Shown here: piece by piece, positions 17,627-26,189 of the stretch | How the letters are laid out: every line of letters begins with the position of its first letter | Numbering within the stretch: the stretch's first letter is position 1 | DNA from: Pseudomonas sp. 7SR1 | Lineage (GTDB): Bacteria > Pseudomonadota > Gammaproteobacteria > Pseudomonadales > Pseudomonadaceae | Assembly: GCF_900156465.1 (NCBI RefSeq) | Contig: NZ_LT707064.1 | Location: 5,161,001-5,225,000 of the forward strand | DNA length: 64,000 bases | Direction: 5' to 3' | Program-made: the position numbers and the translations under genes | Notes under the pieces: generated by a model | What the model was told of the DNA's origin: nothing | Seen by the model: only the letters and a program-made list of their open reading frames with translations | Database searches by the model: none

Positions 17627-18327
17627 CGCTGTCCGACCTGCCGGCCATCGCTGTCGCGACTCTCCAGCACGTAGCCCATGCCACGGACAGTGTGCAGCAG
17701 CTTGCGCGGATACGGCGCGTCGACCTTGGCCCGGACGCGCTTGATCGCGACCTCGACCACATTGGCGTCACTGTCGAAGTTCATGTCCCAGACCTGCTCG
17801 GCAATCATCAGCTTCGACAGGATCTCGCCCTGATGCCGCGCCAACAGGCTCAGCAGGCAGAACTCCTTGGCCGTCAGGTCCAGGCGCAGCCCGCCCCTGG
17901 TCACCTTGCGCGCCTGCAGGTCGACCTCCAGGTCATCGATGCGCAGATGCGTCAGGTCGGCGGTGTCGCCGGCGCGACGCCGTATCAGGGCCTGGACCCG
18001 TGCCACCAGCTCGGCGAACGAAAAGGGTTTGCCCAGGTAATCGTCCGCCCCCTCTCGCAGGCCGCGCACCCGGTCATCCACCGTGCCCCGGGCCGACAGC
18101 ATGATGACCGGGGTGTTCTTGTGCAGGCGCAAGCCTTGCAGCACGTCGTAGCCGTCCTTGCCGGGCAGCATCACATCGAGGATCACCACGTCGTAATCCA
18201 GCTCCAGCGCATAGTGCAGGCCATCGATGCCGTTGTTCGCCACATCGACGATATAGCCCAGTTCGCTCAAGCCACGATGCACATAGGAAGAAGTCTTTTC
18301 TTCGTCCTCGACGATGAGCAGGCGCAT
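17623..18327 (-). CDS. OmpR/CusR-type response regulator
   Basis: This 234-residue regulator has a receiver domain (residues 1-115) with the acidic pair E7/D8, phosphorylation site D51 (VVILDVMLPG) and K101-like GKPFSF. An OmpR-type winged helix follows (about 130-225). The sequence is close to CusR/CopR/IrlR metal regulators. It is cotranscribed with the sensor kinase. A TGACA-N4-TGTCA palindrome of CusR-box geometry lies about 100 bases upstream of its start, suggesting autoregulation. A second such site before the DUF2790 gene suggests the targets. Confidence 0.92.
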   Translation of the reverse strand: MRLLIVEDEEKTSSYVHRGLSELGYIVDVANNGIDGLHYALELDYDVVILDVMLPGKDGYDVLQGLRLHKNTPVIMLSARGTVDDRVRGLREGADDYLGKPFSFAELVARVQALIRRRAGDTADLTHLRIDDLEVDLQARKVTRGGLRLDLTAKEFCLLSLLARHQGEILSKLMIAEQVWDMNFDSDANVVEVAIKRVRAKVDAPYPRKLLHTVRGMGYVLESRDSDGRQVGQR

Positions 18328-18425
18328 CAGGTACTCCTCTGGAAGCGGGACAGGCAGGCGACCACAGCCTGCATCAAGCCATTCCCCAGTCTAGATAACG
18401 AAAGTGTCCGGAGGCTGACCGCTTC

Positions 18426-18441
18426 CTGACATTCCTGTCAG
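18426..18441. promoter_or_regulatory. Predicted CusR/CopR-type box before the response regulator gene
   Basis: CTGACA-TTCC-TGTCAG is a perfect 6+4+6 palindrome with exactly the half-sites and spacing of the E. coli CusR box (TGACA-N4-TGTCA). It lies about 100 bases upstream of the regulator start at 18327. Confidence 0.7.
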
Positions 18442-18475
18442 AAAGGCTCGATGGCCGTATGGCTTGTCCCCCGCC

Positions 18476-19747
18476 TCAATCGTCGTTGAAAGGCGCATGC
18501 GGGTTTCGCTCTCCGGGCGGACCGGGCCGCTCAAGGGCGCGACAGGTCGAGGCGAAACCTTGCCCAGCCAGTTGCCCCTGCACAAAGGCAAAAGCCTCGT
18601 TCAGCGAGCCATGCAGCACCCCATCGTGCCCCAACCCGTCATAGAGCCGCCAGGAAACCTGGTTGCCGGCGGCACATAACGCCGCTGCGACCGCGTACTG
18701 GCGCAGCGGCGCAATCGTCCGGTCAGCCTGGCCAGTGGCGATCAGCACGGGGAATGGAATCGCTGCCTGTGGCATATCCGTCGTTGGCATGCGCAGCGCA
18801 TCCAAGGCTTCGGGGGTGACGGTCAGAAGCTGTGACACGGAGTCGACCCGCAGCTCGCGTGATTTGAGGGCGATTTCACGGGTGCAGCCCCGCCGGGCAA
18901 CCTCGAGCAGTTCAAGGCCTTTGGGCGTCAGCAGGTCTTCGATCCGCGGTGCGTTTTCCCGCAGGCCACCGGAGGCCAGCGACAAAAAGATCGTGTTGGA
19001 TTGGCGCGCCGGCAACGCCACGGGACCGTCGGGAAAGGTGCTGTTCGGGGCCGTGAGCACCGCGCCGAGGATATTGAGCTGCGGCGCGTAGGTCTCGGCG
19101 AGTATCGCCGCGCCCAGCGCCGCGCCGCCGCCCTGGGACTGCCCGGCCAGGAACACGCGATCGGAAATCACCTGGGGGCCGATTGCCCGCGCCGCCCGGA
19201 TGGCATCCAGGATCGAACGGCCTTCCGCCTGCCAGAACGTATAGGGATGGGGCCCCGGTCCGCCCAAGCCCTGATAGTCCGTCGCGACAACCGCGAAGCC
19301 ACGCTCCAGCCAGCGATTGACATAGGCTGCGTCGCGCTCGCGCAATCCGGTCCAGGAAGGGGCGCAGCGGTCGGCGATTCCCAGCGTGCCGTGTGCCCAG
19401 GCCAACAGCGGCCAACCTTCGGACGGCGGTGCAACGTCCGGGAGGAACAGCACCCCGCTCACGGGGACCTGCCCCGAGTGCCAGCGTTGGTCGGTGGAGG
19501 TGTAGAGGATGCGCATCGCTTGCGAGGCGGCCGGCATCGTTTCCTGCAATGCCAGCGGCTCTTTTTTCAGAACGACACCGGGCAGCGCGGGCATTGCATC
19601 GGACCACCGATAGAACGGGGAAAGCGTCATGTCGCCTGCCGAAGGACCGGTCACAAGCCTGCCGTCGGTGGCGGCCGTCACCGCCAGGCTGGCCAGAAAC
19701 ACCGGCGCAAGCCGCGCGGCCATGGCGAAGGTTCGAAAAACCAGCAT
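18476..19747 (-). CDS. Secreted LIP-type lipase/esterase
   Basis: The 423-residue protein starts at ATG 19747 (AGGTGA seven bases upstream). A signal peptide covers about the first 25 residues. It has the alpha/beta hydrolase features of secretory lipases: WAHGTLGIADRCAPS near residue 125, nucleophile elbow GQSQGGGAALGAAI near 200, acid residue in GQADRTIAPL, and catalytic His in GLGHDGVLHGS near 385. It is the last gene of the minus-strand string transporter - porin - hydroxyacid dehydrogenase - hydrolase - lipase, 18 bases after the previous gene. It probably cleaves an ester or acyl conjugate outside the cytoplasm before uptake. The substrate is not known. Confidence 0.75.
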   Translation of the reverse strand: MLVFRTFAMAARLAPVFLASLAVTAATDGRLVTGPSAGDMTLSPFYRWSDAMPALPGVVLKKEPLALQETMPAASQAMRILYTSTDQRWHSGQVPVSGVLFLPDVAPPSEGWPLLAWAHGTLGIADRCAPSWTGLRERDAAYVNRWLERGFAVVATDYQGLGGPGPHPYTFWQAEGRSILDAIRAARAIGPQVISDRVFLAGQSQGGGAALGAAILAETYAPQLNILGAVLTAPNSTFPDGPVALPARQSNTIFLSLASGGLRENAPRIEDLLTPKGLELLEVARRGCTREIALKSRELRVDSVSQLLTVTPEALDALRMPTTDMPQAAIPFPVLIATGQADRTIAPLRQYAVAAALCAAGNQVSWRLYDGLGHDGVLHGSLNEAFAFVQGQLAGQGFASTCRALERPGPPGERNPHAPFNDD

Positions 19748-19765
19748 TGGACATTCACCTGACAA

Positions 19766-20734
19766 TCAAGGAAAAGCCAGCGCCTCGCGCAACGCGGCGC
19801 CCTGGGTACGGATCACCTGTCGCACCACCGGTGCCACTTCATTGAAACGGATGAACCCGTGGGGCATGTTCGCAAGCACATCCAAGTGTGTCGCCACACC
19901 GCAGCGCCGCAGCTTGTCCGCGAGTTCCTGGTTCTCGTCGAGTAACGGGTCCAGCGCTCCGACCACCAGGCGCACGGGTGCAAGGCCCGCCAGGTCAGCC
20001 AGGATCGGCTGCACTCGCCAGTCGCGTTCGTCATGGGCCAGGTAGCTCGCCCAATAGGCACTCATGGTTTCGGCCGAAAGGTTCTGCCCGCCGTATCCGC
20101 CGAATCGTCGCCACGAATCGGAGGTGACGTTCCTGGAGTAGCTGCCGTAGAACAGGACCAGCTGTCGCAACGCGTCCACTCCCGCGTCGCGCAGGGCAAT
20201 GGCGGCGCCCAGGGCCAGGTTGGCGCCGGCGGAATCCCCCGCCAGTACATACCCGCGTACCGGACAATCGGTGACAGCGTTCAGGCGGATGACCCGGCTC
20301 ACGATGGAGACCACCTCGTTGAACGCCACAGGAAACCGGTATTCCGGCGACAGCGCATAATCGATGGACAGCACCGCCAGGCCGCTGTCGCGCACGAACT
20401 GGCGTAAAGGTGCGTCCCAGCCGTTGAGCGATCCATGCCGAAACCCTCCGCCGTGACAGTAGAACATCAGCGTCGGCGTCTCTTCGGCCTGCGGCCAATA
20501 CAGCTTGCACGCCACCCGGCGACGGTTGACGCAGAACCCCAGCGTGCGCTCATAGGACAGCGGCACGCTGCCCTGGGTCGCCCAGGCGTTGATCCGCTCC
20601 AGTTGGGCCCGGACGCTTTGCACATCCCCGTGAACGACAGGAAGCAGGTCCAGTTCATGCAGGGTCGTCGCGACGGCAGCCAGATCGGGATGTACCTGGG
20701 GGTCAGCGGCCGCCGACGGGCTTGCACGGCTCAT
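19766..20734 (-). CDS. Alpha/beta hydrolase, hormone-sensitive lipase family
   Basis: The 322-residue cytoplasmic protein has HGGGFRHG near residue 95 (oxyanion loop) and GDSAGANLALGAAI near 165 (nucleophile Ser). The acid residue is probably in GALDPLLDENQ and the His in MPHGFIRF near 300. These are the marks of the HSL/family IV carboxylesterases. ATG 20734 overlaps the stop of the preceding dehydrogenase gene as ATGA, with AAGGGGC upstream. It therefore belongs to the carboxylate-uptake operon. With the secreted lipase it makes two ester hydrolases in one operon, which suggests the growth substrate is an ester or lactone. Confidence 0.82.
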   Translation of the reverse strand: MSRASPSAAADPQVHPDLAAVATTLHELDLLPVVHGDVQSVRAQLERINAWATQGSVPLSYERTLGFCVNRRRVACKLYWPQAEETPTLMFYCHGGGFRHGSLNGWDAPLRQFVRDSGLAVLSIDYALSPEYRFPVAFNEVVSIVSRVIRLNAVTDCPVRGYVLAGDSAGANLALGAAIALRDAGVDALRQLVLFYGSYSRNVTSDSWRRFGGYGGQNLSAETMSAYWASYLAHDERDWRVQPILADLAGLAPVRLVVGALDPLLDENQELADKLRRCGVATHLDVLANMPHGFIRFNEVAPVVRQVIRTQGAALREALAFP

Positions 20735-21756
20735 GGCGTGCCCCTTGGCACGGTGGCCTGCCGACCATCCGCGATGACGCAATGCCCGGGAGGATTGCCC
20801 CCCTGCAGGACCGCCATCGCGCACCGGGCAGCGATCAGATTGGTGCGATTGAGCCCTTCCACCGTGGAGGCCGCTACGTGCGGCGTCGCCACTACGTTGG
20901 CAAGCTGGATCAATTGTTCGCTGACGGCGGCAAGCGCCGGGTCCGACTCGCTTTCAAAAACATCGAGCCCCGCCCCCGCTATCAGGTCCTGTTGCAAGGC
21001 CAGCAACAAGTCCGCATCCCGCACCAACCCACCGCGTGCGGCATTGATCAGCACCGCGGAACGTTTCATCGACGCCAACGCCTGGCTGTCGATCATGCCC
21101 TGGGTCTGTGGGGTGAGCGGGGCGTGGAGCGTAATGAAATCGCTTTGCTTGAACAGGGTCTGCAGATCGACGAAACGACAACCCTGGCCGCTGCTTTCCA
21201 GTGCCTCATCCGGGTGAGGGATATGGATCAGGGTCGTGACGTCGAACCCGGACAGGCGCTGCACCACCGCCCTGCCGATCCGCCCCAGTCCCACCACTCC
21301 GACGGTCTTGCCGTACAGATCGCTTCCCAGGGGAATCGTCCAGTCGCCGCCGGCCAGGCCCGCCTGGCATTGCTTGAGCCTGCGACAGACGGCAAGCATC
21401 AGCCCCACGGTATGATCGGCGACACTGGCGTCGTTTCCGCCAGGTGCGATGGTCGCCACCTTTCCCGTGGCGACCACCGCCGCCGTATCGACACGCTCAT
21501 ACCCCACGCCTCGGCGAGCGATGACTTTCAGGCGCGGGAGTGAAGCCAACAGGTCGGCCGTCACGTTCGCATGCCCGACAATCCAGCCATCCGCTTCATT
21601 GAGCAGCTCGATCAATTGGCGTTCGTTCCAATGCCCCTCTGTTTGCCCGTGGGCAGGCTCGGCGATGACGACCTCGCAGTCGTTCGCCTGCAGGAAGGCG
21701 ATGGCTGCGGGATCAAAAAAGCGTTGGGTGATCACTACTCTATGGCGAGGTTTCAT
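20731..21756 (-). CDS. D-isomer-specific 2-hydroxyacid dehydrogenase
   Basis: This 341-residue enzyme belongs to the phosphoglycerate/glyoxylate reductase family. The NAD-binding motif is GKTVGVVGLGRIGRAVVQRL near residue 150. The catalytic Arg is in NAARGGLVRD near 240, the Glu in the following segment (DVFESESDP), and the His in TPHVAASTVEG near 290. ARRGVGYERVD near 80 is the substrate loop. It converts a 2-hydroxyacid and a 2-oxoacid into each other. It is translationally coupled to the HSL-type hydrolase and lies 29 bases after the porin gene. The operon context points to a substituted malate, citrate or related acid, but this is inference. Confidence 0.88.
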   Translation of the reverse strand: MKPRHRVVITQRFFDPAAIAFLQANDCEVVIAEPAHGQTEGHWNERQLIELLNEADGWIVGHANVTADLLASLPRLKVIARRGVGYERVDTAAVVATGKVATIAPGGNDASVADHTVGLMLAVCRRLKQCQAGLAGGDWTIPLGSDLYGKTVGVVGLGRIGRAVVQRLSGFDVTTLIHIPHPDEALESSGQGCRFVDLQTLFKQSDFITLHAPLTPQTQGMIDSQALASMKRSAVLINAARGGLVRDADLLLALQQDLIAGAGLDVFESESDPALAAVSEQLIQLANVVATPHVAASTVEGLNRTNLIAARCAMAVLQGGNPPGHCVIADGRQATVPRGTP

Positions 21757-21785
21757 CAGGGATTTCTCGATCGCTCAGTCGATGG

Positions 21786-23183
21786 TCAAAATGCGTAGTC
21801 CAGGTACACGCGCGCTTCCGATCCGCTGACCACGTTATCCGGCTGGGCGGATACGAGGGCGACAAAATCCTCGTTGATCCGATAGTCGATATAGATCACG
21901 CCCACTGAAAGTCCGGAGTATTCCTTTTCATCGAATCGGTAATAGACGCGATACTCCTTTTGCCGCTCGCGCACATCGGTGCGTTGGCCGCTGAGGGGAT
22001 TGCCGGCGTCGAACTCGCCTTGCTTGTAGATGGCCATGGCCTTGAAGCCGTCCAGCGAAGCGCCGAACAACGAAAGGCCGGAGAGGTCGTATTCGGCACC
22101 GACCTGCCAGGTCCTTTCACCATCGTTATTGAAGTCATTGCCGGAGCGCGTCCAGGCATCCATCCTGCCGTCGACGTTGTCCGCATGATCGAAGTAGGCA
22201 TAGCCCAATTGCCCGTTGCTCAACCGGGCTTTGGTTTCAGAAAAGGACACTCCCAGGCGTACCTTATCGAGCAGCAGCCCCAGGTTGATGTTCAGCCAAC
22301 TGGCCTTGTCATCGTAGGCCGCCTGGCCTGCCGACCAGTCACGCTCCCATATTGGCCCGGCCTTTTCGAATCGATAGTACTGGGTGTCCAGCACGACCCC
22401 GGCGCGCTTGCCAAGCGGTGCCTGCAAGGTCAGGCCATAACGGGTATTTTCATTGAAGTCCCGTGACACACCGTGATCGTAGCTCAGCTCGATGGCCTTC
22501 AAATCGTATTTGACGCCGTAGGTGTACAGGTCCTTTATTTCCTCCCCCGTCTGGCTCAGCAAGTGCTCGAATTCTTCCCGGTCCCGGGGCGAGCTCCTGT
22601 TGATGTACGCAGCTTCGAACCCCAGCGTTCCCGGCAGTGGGCCAATCCCCATGTCGGTGAAATTCAGATGGGTACGGGCGCCCTGGTAGGAGCCTGGAAC
22701 GATCCGCGTATCGAGGCTCACCAGGGTGCCGGCATCGAAGCGGCCTCGCCCGATCTGGGCGTCGGCATTCCATCCGTCCCCCACATGGCGCGCCTTCAGA
22801 TAACCTTGCCCGAGCTTCGCGAAGCCGCCATTGGTTCCATCGGTGTCGTCGAACAGATCCCGGCCGTTGTCTTTCGAGTCGAGCATCGCCACAGCGTAGA
22901 GAGAGGCATCGAAGCCCACGATTCCGGTCCAATAGTTGGAGTTGTAATCAACGATCGCCCCGACTCCGGTCCCGCCCAGTTCATTGCCATCCGGAAATCC
23001 ACCGAAACGGTCTTCGATCAAGTCGTTGGATATGCGCGTATTGATATAGACAGAACGAAGATAAGCGTTCAACTTGCCTTCATGCTGAAACCGGTCCGGA
23101 TAACTGATGGCGGCTGCCAGGCAACTATCCGATATAACAACCATTGAACAAAAAGCCACAGCGACGGCGTTAATCGAGTTCAT
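21786..23183 (-). CDS. OprD-family outer-membrane porin
   Basis: The 465-residue protein has a signal peptide (about 25 residues, ending near CLAAAIS) and the long beta-barrel pattern of alternating residues. It ends in an aromatic terminal strand (ARVYLDYAF), as outer-membrane proteins do. The OprD family takes up small acids and amino acids through specific channels. ATG 23183 has GAGGTGG just upstream; an earlier in-frame codon at 23195 is less likely. Its position between the CitMHS carrier and the hydroxyacid dehydrogenase suggests a channel for the same carboxylic acid, like the tricarboxylate porin OpdH of P. aeruginosa. Confidence 0.85.
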   Translation of the reverse strand: MNSINAVAVAFCSMVVISDSCLAAAISYPDRFQHEGKLNAYLRSVYINTRISNDLIEDRFGGFPDGNELGGTGVGAIVDYNSNYWTGIVGFDASLYAVAMLDSKDNGRDLFDDTDGTNGGFAKLGQGYLKARHVGDGWNADAQIGRGRFDAGTLVSLDTRIVPGSYQGARTHLNFTDMGIGPLPGTLGFEAAYINRSSPRDREEFEHLLSQTGEEIKDLYTYGVKYDLKAIELSYDHGVSRDFNENTRYGLTLQAPLGKRAGVVLDTQYYRFEKAGPIWERDWSAGQAAYDDKASWLNINLGLLLDKVRLGVSFSETKARLSNGQLGYAYFDHADNVDGRMDAWTRSGNDFNNDGERTWQVGAEYDLSGLSLFGASLDGFKAMAIYKQGEFDAGNPLSGQRTDVRERQKEYRVYYRFDEKEYSGLSVGVIYIDYRINEDFVALVSAQPDNVVSGSEARVYLDYAF

Positions 23184-23277
23184 CGACCACCTCATCTATT
23201 ATTTTTATTGTTGACGTGCGGGCGCGAGCAGCGCCCTTTTAACTTCGGTGCAGCGAACTGTGCAAACTGAAAGTTAC

Positions 23278-24573
23278 TTAGATGATCGCCCGTGTAATGA
23301 TGGCCGTTACTATCAATACAAGACTGCTGCCGATTGCCCAGAGCAAGCAATATCGTTGCATATCGCCCATATCACGCTTGATGATCCCGCTGATGAGATA
23401 AACCGCCGCGACCAGGGGGCTCAGTGCATGAACCGGTTGCCCCAGAACAGAGGCGCGGGCAATGTGCATCGGGGCGATCCCGTATTCGGCGCCGGCCGCC
23501 CCCAGTACCGGCAGGATGCCGAAGAAGAACGCGTCATTGGACAGCAGGAAGTTAAGCGGCAAGGCCAATAGCGCAGTCAGGATGCTGAAGTACTGGCCGC
23601 CCCCCTCGGGAATCATTTGCACGATTTTCTCGGACATCCCGTCGACCATTCCCGTGCCGGACAAGATGCCGGTAAAGACCCCGGAAGCGAATATCAACGC
23701 AATGACCGTCAGCACGCTTTCGGCGTGAGCTGCGATCCGGGCCTTCTGTTCGGCCAGTCGCGGGTAATTGATCAGCAATGCCAGGCAGAAGCCCACCATC
23801 ATTACCAGCGGCAAGGGGGCCAACCCGGTACCCATGGCGTACATGAGCAAGGCGGTCAATGCCAGATTGATCCAGAACAGCCTGGGCCTTTGTGTCTCGG
23901 CCCGGACTTCAGGCAACGGCACCTGGTCCAGCGCCGGCCCGGCCTCCTTCTGCGCGGGTGTCCAGCCCAGGCGACGCCGCTCCCTATGGCCGATCCAGAA
24001 CGCGACCAGGAAGGCATAGGCAAGCCCCACCAGCATGGCGGGCACCAGCCCGAGGAACATTTCCCCTACGTCGACGTGAAGCGCACTGGCGGCACGGGCG
24101 ACCGGCCCACCCCAGGGAATCAGGTTCACCACGGTATTGGTCAACAGAAGCATCAACGCCAGGATGAGCGGATTCATCCCCAGGCGCAGATACAGAGGCA
24201 GGAACGCTGTCGTGACAATCAGAACAGTCGTCGCGCCATCGCCGTCGAACGAAATGACGGCGGCCAGCAAGGCCGTACCCAACACCACTCGAAGCGGATC
24301 GTTTCCGACATGACGCAGGATGCGTCGTACAGCGGGCTCGAAGAGCCCGGCGTCGAACATGATCGCGAAATACAGGATGGCGAACATCAACATCAGTGCG
24401 GTGGGCGCGACCTGTTTCACCCCATCCATCACCATTGCACCCAGCTGCGGCCCTGCCCCACTCGCCAATCCGAAAGCCACCGGAATCAGTACCAGCGCCG
24501 TAACCGCGGAGAGCCGCTTGCTTATGATCAACGCCATAAACGTAACGACCATTGCGAAACCTAGCCAAGCCAT
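23278..24573 (-). CDS. CitMHS-family citrate-type transporter
   Basis: This 431-residue inner-membrane protein has about 12 hydrophobic segments. Family motifs are SFDGDGATTVLIVTTAFLPL near residue 110, NTVVNLIPWGGPVARAAS near 150, and SNDAFFFGILPVLG near 340. CitMHS proteins import metal-citrate or related tricarboxylates with protons. AAGGTG lies just before ATG 24573. It heads the minus-strand operon and is divergent from the citrate-synthase-like regulator, with a 338-base gap between them. That placement is good evidence that the regulator controls its uptake. Confidence 0.9.
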   Translation of the reverse strand: MAWLGFAMVVTFMALIISKRLSAVTALVLIPVAFGLASGAGPQLGAMVMDGVKQVAPTALMLMFAILYFAIMFDAGLFEPAVRRILRHVGNDPLRVVLGTALLAAVISFDGDGATTVLIVTTAFLPLYLRLGMNPLILALMLLLTNTVVNLIPWGGPVARAASALHVDVGEMFLGLVPAMLVGLAYAFLVAFWIGHRERRRLGWTPAQKEAGPALDQVPLPEVRAETQRPRLFWINLALTALLMYAMGTGLAPLPLVMMVGFCLALLINYPRLAEQKARIAAHAESVLTVIALIFASGVFTGILSGTGMVDGMSEKIVQMIPEGGGQYFSILTALLALPLNFLLSNDAFFFGILPVLGAAGAEYGIAPMHIARASVLGQPVHALSPLVAAVYLISGIIKRDMGDMQRYCLLWAIGSSLVLIVTAIITRAII

Positions 24574-24911
24574 GCGTGCACCTTCTTATTTTTATAATGG
24601 AGTAGAAATCAATGTGAACAAGCAACTTCTTAACAAAATCTACATAGGCGGGAATACGCTGTAAATCTTGATTTTTTTTGTCAATGTCTGTCGTTTCCGA
24701 ACTCATCCAAAAGTGCTGGAGGCCTCGTCTGATCAGGGATTGGCCGATCGTCGATCGAATCATCGGACTGTTCATCCGCGACTGCGAATGACCTCGTGAA
24801 ATGAAAAAACGGATACGGGCGCAGGAAAAATGCCGCCGGGATGAACATTGACGAAATCGTCAAATAAACAGTAAATATGAACGCATATTTATCAACCTGA
24901 ACGAATCCGTC
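24574..24911. promoter_or_regulatory. Divergent promoter region between CitMHS and the citrate-synthase-like regulator
   Basis: This 338-base gap holds no convincing gene. It is clearly more AT-rich than its neighbours, especially 24574-24690 and 24840-24900. It must contain both divergent promoters. One strong palindrome, listed separately at 24873-24890, lies close to the regulator start. No second copy of that palindrome was seen here. Confidence 0.6.
24873..24890. promoter_or_regulatory. Predicted operator: AAATATG-N4-CATATTT
   Basis: A perfect palindrome with 7-base arms and an AACG spacer, 21 bases before the regulator start codon. Its position fits autoregulation by the HTH-citrate-synthase-like protein, or control of the divergent transporter gene. 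Confidence 0.6.
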
Positions 24912-26117
24912 ATGCCAGACCAAGAAGACCTATACCTATCGGCGCAAGAGTCGGCAGCCATGCTCAGGGTCAGCCTCCCTACGCTGTACGCCTATGTCAG
25001 CCGCAAGAACATCCGCTCCATCAAGATCCCGGGTTCCCCGAAGCGTCGCTATTGGGCCGAAGACATCCAGCGCCTGGTCAAGCACCCGACGGGGGCGAAG
25101 CCTTCGGTGAAACGTTCGCCGCCTGCGGACAGCGCCATCACCCTCATCACCGATGATGGGCTTTTCTATCGAGGGCACGACGTCACCGAGCTGGCCGACC
25201 ACGCAACGGTCGAAGAGGTTGCCGGCCTGATGTGGCAGGTGCCTTCGGCCTTCGGTGCTTCGCTGCCGCGTGTTCCGAAAGACAGCGGCAAGTTGCTGAA
25301 AATCTACGAACACCTGTCCGCGCCGGAAAAGGCCATCGCACTGTTTCCGCTGGTACAGCGAGAGAACCCCAAGGCCTTCGATCTTTCCACCGAAAGCTAT
25401 GCCCGCACCGGCGCGGATGTGGTGAGGTGGTTCGCCGCCCTGGTGGTGGGCGCGACCGAGCCGAGCACGCAGCCGCTGCATGAATTCATCACCCAGGCTT
25501 GCGGTGTCCGGCCGGCACTCGCCGACCTGATTCGGCGTCTGCTGATTCTCAGCATCGATCACGAGCTGGACCACACCACCCATAGCGTTCGCGTCGCCGC
25601 CACGACAGGCGCCACGCCCTACTACGCCGTGATCGCGGGACTCGCGGCAGCCAGGGGCCACAAGATCGCGTATGGCAGGAATGAAGCGGCCAGCAGAATG
25701 ATCGAGGAGATCTGCACGGCGACGGATCCCACCCAGCCCATTTTGCAACGCTACAGCCAGGACGGACGTATTCCGGGGTTCGGTCCGAATGTGCATTCCA
25801 TCAACGATCCGCGGGCCAGCAACCTGATGCAGGCGTTGACCGAGGCATTCGCTGGCGACGGCGAGTTCGCCAAATTGCAGAAGGCTTTTTCGGTGGCTGC
25901 CGAGCTGGTGGCGTACCCACCGGAGTTCATTCTCCTGGTGAGCTTCATCGGCAGGAAGTTTGGGTTGCATGGGCAGGAAATCGCACTGGCAGGGGTCGGT
26001 CGGTTGATTGGCTGGATTGCCCATGCCAGCGAGCAATACAACCAACACCTCGATGCCCGCCCCCGCGCGCGGTACACCGGGACCCTGCCAGGAACCTCCC
26101 GACAGGGCCACGCCTGA
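24912..26117 (+). CDS. HTH - degenerate citrate synthase fusion, probable regulator
   Basis: The first 55 or so residues form a MerR/excisionase-like helix-turn-helix (LSAQESAAMLRVSLPTLYAY, then RRYWAEDIQRLV). Residues 75-395 have the citrate synthase fold: LFYRGHDVTELA, DHELDHTTHSVRVA, ARPRARYTG. Catalytic positions are changed. The HGGAN loop (pig His274) reads AYGRN, GFGHRVY (His320) reads GFGPNVH, and DFYSG (Asp375) reads YPPEF. The first substrate His (DHE) and the C-terminal Arg motif (RPR..YTG) remain. The protein therefore probably binds a citrate-like ligand or acyl-CoA without turnover and regulates transcription. It is divergent from the CitMHS operon and convergent with the PrpD operon. 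The fold is sure; the sensing role is inferred. Confidence 0.8.
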   Translation: MPDQEDLYLSAQESAAMLRVSLPTLYAYVSRKNIRSIKIPGSPKRRYWAEDIQRLVKHPTGAKPSVKRSPPADSAITLITDDGLFYRGHDVTELADHATVEEVAGLMWQVPSAFGASLPRVPKDSGKLLKIYEHLSAPEKAIALFPLVQRENPKAFDLSTESYARTGADVVRWFAALVVGATEPSTQPLHEFITQACGVRPALADLIRRLLILSIDHELDHTTHSVRVAATTGATPYYAVIAGLAAARGHKIAYGRNEAASRMIEEICTATDPTQPILQRYSQDGRIPGFGPNVHSINDPRASNLMQALTEAFAGDGEFAKLQKAFSVAAELVAYPPEFILLVSFIGRKFGLHGQEIALAGVGRLIGWIAHASEQYNQHLDARPRARYTGTLPGTSRQGHA

Positions 26118-26189
26118 TCCCTGCATCCCGGCGAGGGCTCCCTGCCTGCCGGGCCTGTAGTTGCGTAAGGTTTGACGTACCGCCCGGAA

